Positions 18,729 to 27,640 of a stretch of DNA of 64,000 nucleotides are shown here, in pieces. This DNA comes from Pseudanabaena sp. ABRG5-3 (GTDB taxonomy: Bacteria > Cyanobacteriota > Cyanobacteriia > Pseudanabaenales > Pseudanabaenaceae). Numbering within the stretch: position 1 is the first letter of the stretch; every line of letters begins with the position of its first letter. The stretch is taken from contig NZ_AP017560.1 of the NCBI RefSeq assembly GCF_003967015.1, forward strand, positions 3,594,048 to 3,658,047. Reading direction: 5' to 3'. A program made the translations under genes and the position numbers. The notes beneath the pieces were generated by a model, which was not told the DNA's origin, made no database searches, and was given only the letters and a program-made list of their open reading frames with translations.

Positions 18729-20708
18729 ATGAATCAGCGATCGCTATTATTTTCTGTCATTCTCTCTAGTCTTACCGTTGTTGCCTTACCTGCGCAGGCG
18801 CAATATTCAGGATTAGGTAAAGATAGCCTCGATCCTGCGATTCTTAAACGCTATGCACCAACAGCATTACCTCCTAATGTGACCAGACCGATTGAGTCCA
18901 TTCTCGATGTGCGATCACCGGGGTTAGGGATGGTCACACCCGATGGTAAGCGGATGTTTTTTACTTGGGGAATTACGGGAACAGTGCAGGTGTGGCGGCT
19001 CGATGGCGCACAAAAATTTCCTGTGCAAGTGACGGGAGGGCAAGATGCTACGACGATCGCAGGGATGACTCCTGATGGTAAATACCTGATCCTATCCCGC
19101 GATCGCCAAGGAGAGGAAAACCCCGGACTATATTTGCAATCGACCAATGGCGGGGAGTTAGAAGTCATCCAGCACCTAGCAGGCGTGCGTACCTCACTGC
19201 AATATATTGGCAATGACTCCCGCACGATCTATTTCAGTGCCAATGATGTTAAACCCGACTCCAATACAATTTATCGCTACGATTTGCAAACCAAAAAGAA
19301 AGTGCCAATCTCTGGCGGCGATGGAATTTGGTGGATTGCTGATGTGTATGTGAATCCCAAAACAGGCGATCGCGAGAAATTTCTCTTTGCGAAGGCAACA
19401 GGTAGCCAATCGCAGGAATATTACGAATATGATGTCAAAACGAGAACCACTACCCCTCTCATTGGTCAAAATGAGAAGGAAGAATATGGCATTCAATATG
19501 GGGTAAACGCTGACGAATATTTGGTGCTAACTCCCAAATTTAGTGAGTTTCGCCGTCTTTACAGTTATAAAAATAAGCAATTTACCCCCATTACCCCAGA
19601 GCTAAAAGCGGATGTTGCTAGCTTTGATATCGACGATCAACGCCAACGCATTCTCTACTCGATTAATGATGGTGGTTACACAAGAGTTAAGGCGATCGCT
19701 GCCAATAACTATGAAGCGATCGATCTGCCTGAATTTGCTAATGCTGATCATATCTATACAGGCAACACTACCCGTAATGGTCGCTTCACCACCATTGGTG
19801 TGGAAACTGCTAAGGCCCCCAGACTTAGCTATGTATACGATTGGCAGACTAAAAAACTAACACAATGGGTCTTGCCTAGCACACCCGAAGTGGACACCAG
19901 TAAATTTACGGCTGCTAAGCTGGAAACCTACACAACGCGAGATGGGACAAAAATCCCCATGTTTGTCTATCGATCGCCCCAATGTGAAAATACTCCCCAA
20001 AATCCTCTGGAAAAGCCTTGCCCCGTAATTGTGCATTTTCATGGGGGACCAGAGGGACAAAGTACCGCAGGTTTTAATCGCTATGCCCAGTTATTTGTGA
20101 ATGCAGGCTTTGTATTTGCGGAGCCAAATGTGCGCGGTAGTGAGGGCTATGGCAAAACTTGGCTCAATGCTGATAATGGACGCGATCGCCTCAAGGTCAT
20201 CACCGACATCGAAGACGCATCGATCTATATCCGCAAAAACTGGCAAGTCAATGGCATCACTCCCAAAATTGGCATCGTCGGCGGCAGCTATGGTGGCTAT
20301 TCGGCGCTAATCGGGATGTCTAAATTTGCGGGTAGTTATGACGCAGGTGTCTCTATCGTCGGCATTAGCAATTTACTGACATTTTTAAATAACACTGCTC
20401 CCTATCGCCGCATTTTGCGAATTAGTGAATATGGAGATCCTGTTAAAGATCGGGATGCTTTAATTGAACTATCACCTGTGACCTATAGCGATCGCATCAA
20501 AGCCCCATTACTAATCATCCAAGGCGCAAATGATCCCCGTGTCCCTGTTGGTGAAGCAATCCAAATCCAAAAAATCCTCGAACAGAAAAAAATCCCCTCG
20601 CAACTTGTCATTTTCCCCGATGAAGGTCACGGCTCCAGCAAGCGCAGTAACCAAGTCCTAGAAATTGGCTACACCCTCGACTTTTTCAAAAAGCATTTAC
20701 AGAATTAG
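18729..20708 (+). CDS. S9 family (prolyl oligopeptidase-type) exported peptidase
   Basis: 659 aa. A signal peptide (ending PAQAQ) is followed by a beta-propeller region (TPDGKRMFF, TPDGKYLIL, YFSANDVKPDS repeats). The C-terminal alpha/beta-hydrolase domain has Ser520 in GGSYGG, Asp602 in GANDPRVP and His634 in DEGHG as the catalytic triad. The mix of propeller and hydrolase is typical of S9 dipeptidyl and acylaminoacyl peptidases. Export implies peptide scavenging or processing in the periplasm. It follows the exosortase cluster by about 60 bp and might be functionally linked. Confidence 0.92.
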   Translation: MNQRSLLFSVILSSLTVVALPAQAQYSGLGKDSLDPAILKRYAPTALPPNVTRPIESILDVRSPGLGMVTPDGKRMFFTWGITGTVQVWRLDGAQKFPVQVTGGQDATTIAGMTPDGKYLILSRDRQGEENPGLYLQSTNGGELEVIQHLAGVRTSLQYIGNDSRTIYFSANDVKPDSNTIYRYDLQTKKKVPISGGDGIWWIADVYVNPKTGDREKFLFAKATGSQSQEYYEYDVKTRTTTPLIGQNEKEEYGIQYGVNADEYLVLTPKFSEFRRLYSYKNKQFTPITPELKADVASFDIDDQRQRILYSINDGGYTRVKAIAANNYEAIDLPEFANADHIYTGNTTRNGRFTTIGVETAKAPRLSYVYDWQTKKLTQWVLPSTPEVDTSKFTAAKLETYTTRDGTKIPMFVYRSPQCENTPQNPLEKPCPVIVHFHGGPEGQSTAGFNRYAQLFVNAGFVFAEPNVRGSEGYGKTWLNADNGRDRLKVITDIEDASIYIRKNWQVNGITPKIGIVGGSYGGYSALIGMSKFAGSYDAGVSIVGISNLLTFLNNTAPYRRILRISEYGDPVKDRDALIELSPVTYSDRIKAPLLIIQGANDPRVPVGEAIQIQKILEQKKIPSQLVIFPDEGHGSSKRSNQVLEIGYTLDFFKKHLQN

Positions 20709-20757
20709 TGTCTTGTCAGTCCAAAATATGTCTTTATATCAATTTTATCCAATTTAT

Positions 20758-21348
20758 CTACTTACAAATTTTTTTAGTTTCTCTTGATAAAAGAATACCA
20801 ACCTCTTCTAAAAAAGCGATCCTAAAATCTTGCCATCCATCATCTGGATAAGTTTTAGGTTCACAAGCGTATGCTTCTAAATCTAAGCCTTCATAGTTTT
20901 TAGATAGTTTGTCATCAAATAAAGCGATTGTATTTTTTAGTTGAGAGATTGCTTTTTTACGGTTTTTACGAATTGCTCTTTCCGATAAACTAATGGCATT
21001 TAATTTGAATTCAACAAAACAAAAATCATTATCATCAAAGAAGATGAAATCACAATGAGAATCTCCAAATCCTAAAAGCCCTTTTTTACCATCAATCGGT
21101 ATAAAGGCAATTACTTTTGCGTTTTCGATATCAAATAATTTTGTACTATCAAAATTGGACTCTATAATATTTTGACCATTTTGCCGAATTATAAAAGTAT
21201 TATTCTCGTAATCAATACTAACAATAATAAAAGATTGTCCCTTATGATCAATTATAGAGAAATTATCTCGTAACTCTATTTCTAATACCTCATTTAATTT
21301 GTCAAAACTGTTTAACAAATTCTCTTTGACTTTCTCAAACTTACTCAT
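20758..21348 (-). CDS. Putative PD-(D/E)xK nuclease-like protein paired with ATPase
   Basis: 196 aa, no named family recognised. The stretch GDSHCDFIFF...FCFVEFKL gives Asp100, Glu113 and Lys115 in the D-x(n)-ExK arrangement of restriction-endonuclease-like folds, followed by Gln136 in KKAISQLKN, a common auxiliary position. The N-terminal half is beta-rich (SFIIVSIDYENNTFIIRQNG). Its ATG overlaps the stop of the upstream ATPase in an ATGA, so the two are translationally coupled. Nuclease assignment rests on motif spacing alone. AT-rich and flanked by a transposon, it fits an acquired defence module. Confidence 0.65.
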   Translation of the reverse strand: MSKFEKVKENLLNSFDKLNEVLEIELRDNFSIIDHKGQSFIIVSIDYENNTFIIRQNGQNIIESNFDSTKLFDIENAKVIAFIPIDGKKGLLGFGDSHCDFIFFDDNDFCFVEFKLNAISLSERAIRKNRKKAISQLKNTIALFDDKLSKNYEGLDLEAYACEPKTYPDDGWQDFRIAFLEEVGILLSRETKKICK

Positions 21349-22775
21349 TTTCTTCTAAAAGTTTTGCCATGAATACGGTATAAGGCATTAAAATCACCAC
21401 CCAACATCTCAGAGACTGCATCTAAATAATTTTGCTTAATAGCACCTGTTTGCTGATTAAAAATAGATTCACAATACTCAGGTTCTTCCTCGATAGAAGA
21501 ATTACCTAACGAGTAGGCAGAAAATTCTTCGGCTTTTAGCCAGAATTCTTTTGGTATTAGTTCAGTCACTTCAGCCTCAGCCGAGGAATTCTTATCTACA
21601 ACTCTTTGAGCAAATAATAAGTTGTTAAACACTGAAAGTATATAAGGACTATGGGTTGTAATGATTAACTGATTATCATCATCTTGATTTACCATTAAAG
21701 CTAACAACTCAACCAATTTTTTCTGAGCAATAGGAAATAAATGTGCTTCTGGTTCTTCTACAACTCTTAATATTTTAGACTGCTTACGCATGACAACAAT
21801 AATATCTTGTAGGATTCTGATTGCTTCTTGTTGACCTGATGAAGCATTTCGGATATCAATAGATTCTTGAGAATTAAGTTTAATCTTCTCCTCTCCATCA
21901 TCATTTATATATTCACCTTTTAATATTTCAACAACTCTTGTACTTTCAAGGTCTCGCTTTATTTGTTTACTGCTTTGTTTGTTTATTGTAGAATGTTCAA
22001 AATTATTCCTGATTTGTTTGATTTTTTTAAATCCACTTTCCCAACCACTTAAGTATGATTTGTTACTTGCAATTTTTTTAATAAACTCCAACATTAAAAT
22101 CTCATCAACTGTTTGCATCTTTAAATGAAGTGTAAGATCACTATTTTTTTCTAATCGACTTTGTACACTTGCAAATAGATATTTATCAAATAGTTCAGAA
22201 TAGCTTACTGTAGCGCTTCTACCTGCAATTACAAATAGTGAATCTTCTTGATTACAGTTAAACAAATTATTCAATTGACTCGAAAGAATTTGAGAATAAC
22301 TGATCTTATTTTGCTCGTAAGCAAGCTGTTCATAAATACTATTTGTACCTAAACCTTTTTGTAAGAGCTTCTTAATTTCACTTATAGAATTACAAAAGTT
22401 ATCATCATAAAAATTTTCACTCGAATCACATTTTACGACTTTTTCTTTGTTGAGATATAGATTTAGATACTTGTTTGTTGCACAATCATAATAAAACTTT
22501 ATTTCAAAATTACCTATCCTTTCTGTTGAACCAAACCAATTATAAAATTTTTCTTGCAAGACAAAAATAATGTCAGAATCCTCATCAAAGTAATCTCTTT
22601 TTTTGTCTTGATAAATTTGATTAAATACATCATCTCTTAGTGATTTAAAGAAGTAGATAAGCTTAGCAATAGTACTTTTACCGCTAGCTTGTTCACCAAT
22701 TAAAACTAAAACTTTCTTTATTTCGATTTCGGCAGAAGCGATCGCACCAAAGTTTTTGATAATAATTTTTTGCAT
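21345..22775 (-). CDS. OLD/RecF-like AAA ATPase, probable defence-type
   Basis: 476 aa. Walker A GEQASGKST (27-35), ABC-like signature ASSGQQEA (311-318), Walker B VVEEPEAHLFP (338-348) and H-loop TTHSPYIL (373-380) are all visible. The middle holds a long helical insertion with FVIAGRSATVSYSELF at about 181. No TOPRIM domain follows, unlike classic OLD nucleases; the separate downstream protein may supply the nuclease. ATPases of this type occur in Septu, Gabija, PARIS and related anti-phage systems, but the pair does not clearly match one of them. The start lies only 12 bp from the IS630 end, so native upstream sequence was displaced. Confidence 0.85.
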   Translation of the reverse strand: MQKIIIKNFGAIASAEIEIKKVLVLIGEQASGKSTIAKLIYFFKSLRDDVFNQIYQDKKRDYFDEDSDIIFVLQEKFYNWFGSTERIGNFEIKFYYDCATNKYLNLYLNKEKVVKCDSSENFYDDNFCNSISEIKKLLQKGLGTNSIYEQLAYEQNKISYSQILSSQLNNLFNCNQEDSLFVIAGRSATVSYSELFDKYLFASVQSRLEKNSDLTLHLKMQTVDEILMLEFIKKIASNKSYLSGWESGFKKIKQIRNNFEHSTINKQSSKQIKRDLESTRVVEILKGEYINDDGEEKIKLNSQESIDIRNASSGQQEAIRILQDIIVVMRKQSKILRVVEEPEAHLFPIAQKKLVELLALMVNQDDDNQLIITTHSPYILSVFNNLLFAQRVVDKNSSAEAEVTELIPKEFWLKAEEFSAYSLGNSSIEEEPEYCESIFNQQTGAIKQNYLDAVSEMLGGDFNALYRIHGKTFRRK

Positions 22776-22786
22776 ATAGCTTTTGA

Positions 22787-23818
22787 TACAGTCCGTTGAG
22801 GGATTAAGTAGTACAGTAACAACACTTAGTAAACCAATTTTTGAAGAAATCTTTTTCTAACAAGTAAGGGAAAACGTTGATTAAATGCTGAAGTAGTTTT
22901 TGAGACTGAGGTCTAAGCAATCTAATAAAATATTTGAGAACCGACCACATCATCTCAATTGGATTAAAATCAGGAGAATAGGTGGGTAAGTACAAAATCT
23001 TAGCGCCTGTCTCTGTAATTGCTTTTGCGACCCCCTCAACTTTATGGCAGTTGAGGTTATCCATGATTATCCTATGTTCAGGACGTAATTTAGGTACTAG
23101 GTCATCTTGGATAAAGGTGAGAAAATCTTCCCCTTTCATTGAACCCTGAATCTTTTTCAGGCAAACAATACCATCGACCGAAATAGCCCCAATGACTGTG
23201 TATTTCTGACCTTTGTAAAAGGGACGATGACTGAATACTCTCTTGCCACACTCACTTCTTGCCACAGAGCGTTCCATTCCCTGCCATACTCCCGTTTCAT
23301 CAATACAAATAAGATCTTCAGCTTTTACCCCCTGCAATGCTTCCCAAAATTCACATCTTTGCTGTTGTACTGCCTCACTTTTTACCTTTTCATGGCGATA
23401 GGTCTTTTTTTTAGCGTGATGTTATGCCTCTGGAAAAATCGGCACATACTGCCCGTGGTCACTGATACTCCTGTTTGTTCTGCTACTTCCTCACAGTACT
23501 GCCATAGTGTCCAATCTGGATGCTCTGTCGCAATTTTGAGGATTTTCTCTCGATGGGCTTCGAGCGGACTTTTGATTTGACTCCCTAATGGTTTGTGGTT
23601 TAGTTCTCCTGTCTCTCGGTATTGATTCAGCAGTGTTTGCACTGTTTTTGTCGCGACTTGAAATTGCTTAGCTACTTCACGAATCGATGTATTTCCTGCT
23701 TCGTAGGTTGCTACGATCTTTTGCCTAAGATCTAGTGAGTAAGGTGCCATTTTTTACTCTCTTTTTTGTTCTGCTATCCTATCTTATCTTGTACTACTCT
23801 TTCCCTCAATAGGCTGTA
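22787..23818 (-). mobile_element. IS630-family insertion sequence, complete
   Basis: The element spans 22789-23816 (1028 bp) between TA dinucleotides at 22787-22788 and 23817-23818, matching the TA target duplication of IS630/Tc1-mariner elements. Imperfect terminal inverted repeats share CAG, TTGAGGGA and AGTAGTAC over about 27 bp. The transposase gene fills the interior on the minus strand. It inserted immediately upstream of the ATPase gene and is transcribed in the same direction, so read-through is possible. Confidence 0.9.
22804..23750 (-). CDS. IS630 transposase, two frames joined by likely -1 frameshift
   Basis: Frame one (23750-23382, 122 aa) carries the helix-turn-helix (MAPYSLDLRQKIVATYEAG, TSIREVAKQFQVA). 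Frame two, open from the overlap to 22804, carries the DDE catalytic core: ICIDETG, MDNLNCHK and NPIEMMWSVLK. The frames overlap at eight A residues on the minus strand (plus coordinates 23405-23412). Slipping -1 on A_AAA_AAA followed by G joins them into about 315 aa, the normal length for the family. This is better explained by programmed frameshifting than by decay, because both halves are intact. Confidence 0.88.
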
Positions 23819-23872
23819 CTTGATTACGTGATTTTGGCTTAAAACTAGTTATAGCCTATATTTTATGAAATA

Positions 23873-23909
23873 AAAAAGGAGGTCTTAAATTAATAAGACT
23901 CTCCTTTTT
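23873..23909 (-). terminator. psbO terminator hairpin
   Basis: Arms with AAAAAGGAG and CTCCTTTTT pair with a single bulge around a short AT loop, ending in a T-run for minus-strand transcription 20 bp after psbO. Confidence 0.75.
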
Positions 23910-23928
23910 CAAAAGCTTTGCTTAGGGC

Positions 23929-24771
23929 TTAAGCGTTAACTTTTCCGTAGAATACGCCGCGAATGATTACTTCCTTAGGCTCAACACCACCAAGGTCATT
24001 GTCGGAGGTTTGTTCGGTCTCGAAAGTACCAGCGATTTCACCAGTGTCAGCATTCAACTTAGCAATTTGCAAGGATAGAGTACCCTTAGAGGTTGAGTCA
24101 TCCTTAACGCTGCGGTTATCGAAAGCGTTACGCTTAGCAGGCAATGCCTCAGCAGAGTCATAACCGATCGCTAGACCACGACCCTTAGGATCGATAAAGC
24201 CAGAACCACGATAGGTAGGAACATCGGTTGTACCAACGAAGTCAACGGATGTAGTCAAACCATTTACACCGGGGTTTGTGGTTGCCTTATAACCCTTGAT
24301 GGTGAACAAAATCGCTACCAATTCACCACCAGGCATTTTGACAGTGATTGGTTGATAGTCGAGACCATCGGTTTCTACTAGGCTCAAGCTACCATCGCTA
24401 TTACCAGTAACAGTTGCCTTTACGAAGTCAAGACTAGAAGTAGAACGAGTCATTAACTTGCTAGCTACGAACTCAGGCTTTTTGCGCTTGTTGTTCGATT
24501 CTTCTTTTACATAGAAGGAGGTTGGCTCTAAGCAAAGATCAGTGATTTCGACAGACTGACCTGCACCAACGGGAATAAAGTTACGACCACCGCGAGAAGC
24601 GCCCAAAATGTCACCACATTTGTTTGCTAAACCAGTATTTACAATTTGGTCATAGGTCAAACCGGGGGGGACAGCAGCAAAAGTAGTGCTAGCAAATACA
24701 CCACTAGCTACTAACATGCATAAACTGATACACAATGTAAAAATTGCTTTCGTAAAACTACGAAATTTCAT
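23929..24771 (-). CDS. psbO: Photosystem II manganese-stabilising protein PsbO
   Basis: 280 aa. A signal peptide (about 32 residues, ending TTFA) targets the thylakoid lumen. The mature start AVPPGLTYDQIVNTGLANKC and the pair of cysteines (NKCGDI and TDLCLEP), which form the conserved disulfide, identify the 33-kDa extrinsic subunit that stabilises the oxygen-evolving Mn cluster. Length is normal for cyanobacteria. It is a single-gene unit with a clear terminator and divergent from the gene at 24998. Confidence 0.97.
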   Translation of the reverse strand: MKFRSFTKAIFTLCISLCMLVASGVFASTTFAAVPPGLTYDQIVNTGLANKCGDILGASRGGRNFIPVGAGQSVEITDLCLEPTSFYVKEESNNKRKKPEFVASKLMTRSTSSLDFVKATVTGNSDGSLSLVETDGLDYQPITVKMPGGELVAILFTIKGYKATTNPGVNGLTTSVDFVGTTDVPTYRGSGFIDPKGRGLAIGYDSAEALPAKRNAFDNRSVKDDSTSKGTLSLQIAKLNADTGEIAGTFETEQTSDNDLGGVEPKEVIIRGVFYGKVNA

Positions 24772-24997
24772 AAATAACCTCTTTTTAATTTAACGGGTAA
24801 CATTTTAGACTTCGGATATGCAGCGTTTTATACCGCATATTCTAGAATCTGTTAAAAAATACGATCTAAGTTTGGGATTTTAAATTGAGATCGTTAAGGA
24901 GTTGTTGGTGCTTTAGACTAGCCATAGAGGTTAGCTAACTAAAGACTTAATTTGTAAAATTCCAATCACCATATTATCGCGCACGAGGGTACTTAGC

Positions 24998-25330
24998 TTG
25001 GCACAAACAGAAATCCAATCACAGAACCAATCACAACAGGGGCAAACTGCTGATTTGTCTGAGCTAGAAGCGCTCAGCGATCGCATTTGGCAAATTTCTC
25101 AAGCTCAACAAGGCAATGCCGAGAGTCTTTTACAAATTTTGCGGATCTTAGAAGCACTCCATAAACGGATTCGGGATGATTTATTTCAACCTGCATTACC
25201 AATTAGTCGGCATGAGCTATTTAATCTCTTACGCGACATTGAGACTAATGGTGGCTGGCCGCATATTTATCGGATGAAAATTAATGAAATCTGTCGATAT
25301 CTAGAACAACCTGAAGAATCGGACTCATAA
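24998..25330 (+). CDS. Conserved cyanobacterial hypothetical protein
   Basis: 110 aa starting at a TTG with GAGGGT upstream. The first 20 residues are Gln-rich and disordered. The rest is helical (LSELEALSDRIWQISQAQQGNAESLLQILRILEALHKRIRDDLF) and ends with GGWPHIYRMKINEICRYLE. I do not recognise a named domain. It is divergent from psbO and convergent with petG, sharing a hairpin terminator with petG. Confidence 0.75.
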   Translation: MAQTEIQSQNQSQQGQTADLSELEALSDRIWQISQAQQGNAESLLQILRILEALHKRIRDDLFQPALPISRHELFNLLRDIETNGGWPHIYRMKINEICRYLEQPEESDS

Positions 25331-25365
25331 AGAAAAAGAGGCGCAATGCGCCTCTTTTTCTTTAT
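25327..25365. terminator. Bidirectional terminator between the 24998 gene and petG
   Basis: 18-bp perfect stem with a 3-nt loop (AAT). The arm ends are A-rich on the left and T-rich on the right, giving a U-tract in both directions for two convergent genes. Confidence 0.85.
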
Positions 25366-25369
25366 GTTG

Positions 25370-25468
25370 CTAGACTCTACGGTATTGCTGATAAGCAGCG
25401 AAAAATAGTCCGCCAAGGGTAATGAAAATAAGACCGAGGCAAATGCCCGACAAAATTGGTTCTACCAT
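25370..25468 (-). CDS. petG: Cytochrome b6f complex subunit V, PetG
   Basis: A 32-residue protein: it begins [15 protein letters not shown], continues [16 protein letters not shown] and ends in Val. The MVEPLLxGIxLGL start, single membrane helix and terminal QYRR are diagnostic of PetG, the small subunit needed for assembly or stability of the cytochrome b6f complex in the thylakoid membrane. It is far below common gene-length cut-offs and easy to miss. The start ATG lacks a strong ribosome site. Confidence 0.92.
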   Translation of the reverse strand: MVEPILSGICLGLIFITLGGLFFAAYQQYRRV

Positions 25469-25533
25469 AAAGATTTATTAAACTCACTAACTTCAATAGT
25501 TTACTTCAGCGACTCTCATTATGAAAACCTTTT

Positions 25534-25629
25534 AAGTAGCTAGGCATAATTAAAAACCAGAGTCAAAAGCTGTGGCGCACGCACAGCGTGCACCACAGCT
25601 TTTTGTTTTTTATATTTAATAACTTACTT
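25534..25629. repeat. Palindromic-core repeat, copy 2
   Basis: Outer arms AAGTAG/CTTACTT, left block GGCATAATTAAAAACCAGAG, an imperfect 18-bp palindromic core (one mismatch) and a GTTTTTTATATTTAAT tail. Same architecture as the copies at 45299 and 50074, but with a different core sequence. Confidence 0.8.
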
Positions 25630-25631
25630 TG

Positions 25632-27086
25632 TCACTGTCCTTGTACTCGTTGCAGTGTTTCTGAAAGACTGGCTGGAGGAGATGTTGGTTTTGGTGGCTC
25701 AGGGGTAGGTGTGGGCTGTGGTGTGGGAACTGACTGTGGGGTAATGTCACTATTGATCGAATTTGGAGCTGGTTGTACTGAAAATACCTGTTCGATACTT
25801 TCATACAATTTTTGGGCCACCGTATCATTGGCAGCTTCCGTTAGATGAATTGGATCAATAAAAGCTTGTTGATTGCTTGATTGAAATAGTTGATAGAAAT
25901 TAATAAATTTTGTGTTTGGAAATTGGCTGCTCAGAGTTTTTTCAGTAACATTGTACGCATTGGTAACGCGATCGCTATATTCATTACCCAAAGATTTAAG
26001 TATGCCTTGCTCTTCCTTGGTTAGAGCCTTTTGCTTACCTGTAATCTCTGGTTGAAGCACGATCAAAGTGGGAATGTCACCAGCTAACCTCGTCATTTGC
26101 TTTGTGTTGTAGACGTAGCGATCAATCCTTTTTTGTAACTCTTTGGGATCTTTGCTAAATTGCTCAGCACTAAAGATTTGATAATCAGAGCTAAATGTCG
26201 CAGTATCAGCAGGAACGATCCACTTTTGCCATGCTTTGACTAAATAGAAAGAATTTACCCAGTTGCTGAATTGTTGGCTTTGGTGTTGACGATATTGGGC
26301 GATCGGATCGCGCAACATTTGATCAACGTTGCCAATCTCATGGGCAGGCTGACTACTAGGCGATCGCAGGTCTTCATAGCCATCAATGATAATTAGGGCA
26401 TTGGGGCTATAGGCCATTACCTTCTGAGATAGCAGAGCTAGTTCATTGCCAGAGGTATATCCGGGGACTGCCGCCGCAATTACCCGATAGCTACCATCTC
26501 GAATACGTGGAGGTAAAGCCCGCATTGCCTCGATTTGATCGGCAAAGTAGGGTGTTTCTTTGGGCTTAAATTTTTCAGGGTTGTTATTTTGGGCGCGGAC
26601 GCGATCGTTGATTAACTTCTCGATTTTAAAAGCCAAGGCTCTTTGATTTTTTTCCGCCATATTCGTAAAAGCGGTAGACCCACCAACTAAAAATACGCGG
26701 ATCTCGCCAGCAGGTTTTTCAATTGGTACGGAGGAATCTTGACGAAAGCCTTGGTCATTAATTTGCCAATAGTCACTACTCTGACTAGGAATTAGTTCAT
26801 ATCCTAATAGGGGACTACGGCGAACTTTAAGGCGACCTGAATCGGGTAATCCGGGATAGCTATTACCATTGGCATCCTGCAATTTAAAGGCATAGGATTG
26901 GGCGATCGCTACAGTTTTGTTAGGTTCAAGTTGAGTTGTACCTGTAGCCAAAAGCGCTCCTCGCGCAATTAGTTCTGCCAAAATTAACAGTAATGGCAAA
27001 CCAATAAAGATGAGGAGTAAAGTGTTTCGCAACCAAGATGATTTGCGCTTGGAATGCCAAGAGGGAGTATATCGGGGTCTACGCAT
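25632..27086 (-). CDS. SGNH/GDSL-like hydrolase family, membrane-anchored
   Basis: 484 aa. A basic N-terminus and one membrane helix (about 19-45, LRNTLLLIFIGLPLLLILAELIARG) precede a periplasmic domain. VFLVGGSTAFTN carries the nucleophile-type block I, and FIDPIHLTEAAND the block V Asp-x-x-His. A proline-rich tail (TPQPTPTPEPPKPTSPP) ends the protein. SGNH proteins of this form often act on cell-surface polysaccharides, for example as acetyl-transfer or esterase partners; the substrate here is unknown. Confidence 0.8.
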   Translation of the reverse strand: MRRPRYTPSWHSKRKSSWLRNTLLLIFIGLPLLLILAELIARGALLATGTTQLEPNKTVAIAQSYAFKLQDANGNSYPGLPDSGRLKVRRSPLLGYELIPSQSSDYWQINDQGFRQDSSVPIEKPAGEIRVFLVGGSTAFTNMAEKNQRALAFKIEKLINDRVRAQNNNPEKFKPKETPYFADQIEAMRALPPRIRDGSYRVIAAAVPGYTSGNELALLSQKVMAYSPNALIIIDGYEDLRSPSSQPAHEIGNVDQMLRDPIAQYRQHQSQQFSNWVNSFYLVKAWQKWIVPADTATFSSDYQIFSAEQFSKDPKELQKRIDRYVYNTKQMTRLAGDIPTLIVLQPEITGKQKALTKEEQGILKSLGNEYSDRVTNAYNVTEKTLSSQFPNTKFINFYQLFQSSNQQAFIDPIHLTEAANDTVAQKLYESIEQVFSVQPAPNSINSDITPQSVPTPQPTPTPEPPKPTSPPASLSETLQRVQGQ

Positions 27087-27142
27087 GAGGAGGCTATTGG
27101 TGTGCAGCTTTTTAGCTTATAACAATTTTTACCAAATAACAG

Positions 27143-27179
27143 AAAATAAGAGGGGGCGCTTTGCGCCCCCTCTTATTTT
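27143..27179. terminator. Hairpin terminator after gloA
   Basis: 17-bp perfect GC-rich stem with loop TTT and A/T-rich ends, directly after the gloA stop on the minus strand. Confidence 0.8.
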
Positions 27180-27561
27180 ACTTAAGTTGAATTAATTCAA
27201 TTTTGTAACCATCGGGATCTTCAACAAAGGCAATCTCCGTCGTACCATGCTTCATTAGACCCGGTTCGCGGGTGATTTTGCCACCTTTTTCACGAATTGC
27301 TTCGCAAGCATCATAAATATTTTCCATGCCTAGGGCGATATGACCATAACCAGTACCAATTTCATAGGCTTCGGTATCCCAGTTATGGGTTAACTCGATG
27401 ACAGCATTGCTCGATTCATCGCCATAGCCTACAAAGGCAAGGGTAAATCGCCCATCTGGGTAATCTTTGCGCCGTAATTCCTTCATACCGAGGACATTAG
27501 TATAAAAATCTAGCGATCGCTCTAAGTTACCAACCCGAACCATTGTATGTAAAACGCGCAT
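27178..27561 (-). CDS. gloA: Lactoylglutathione lyase (glyoxalase I)
   Basis: 127 aa from ATG 27561, chosen because GAGGAAAGCCAAATG gives a good ribosome site; an upstream in-frame start would add 10 unconserved residues. All four metal ligands of glyoxalase I are visible: His5 (MRVLHTM), Glu in AVIELTHNW, His in GYGHIALG and Glu in YKIELIQLK. It isomerises the methylglyoxal-glutathione hemithioacetal to S-lactoylglutathione, a detoxification step in the cytoplasm. Confidence 0.96.
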   Translation of the reverse strand: MRVLHTMVRVGNLERSLDFYTNVLGMKELRRKDYPDGRFTLAFVGYGDESSNAVIELTHNWDTEAYEIGTGYGHIALGMENIYDACEAIREKGGKITREPGLMKHGTTEIAFVEDPDGYKIELIQLK

Positions 27562-27593
27562 TTGGCTTTCCTCTAAGTTTTGTATTTCCAAGA

Positions 27594-27638
27594 AGTTTAT
27601 AGAAGCGTAACCCCTGAGGGGTTACGCTTCTATAAACT
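27594..27638. terminator. 21-bp perfect hairpin after the DUF3531 gene
   Basis: Arms 27594-27614 and 27618-27638, loop TGA. It lies between two minus-strand genes, just past the DUF3531 stop. Confidence 0.75.
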
Positions 27639-27640
27639 AT

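Noticed and set aside
22804-23750. Transposase as a dead pseudogene
   Set aside because: Both frames are intact and overlap at a slippery A tract, and the element ends and target duplication are well preserved.
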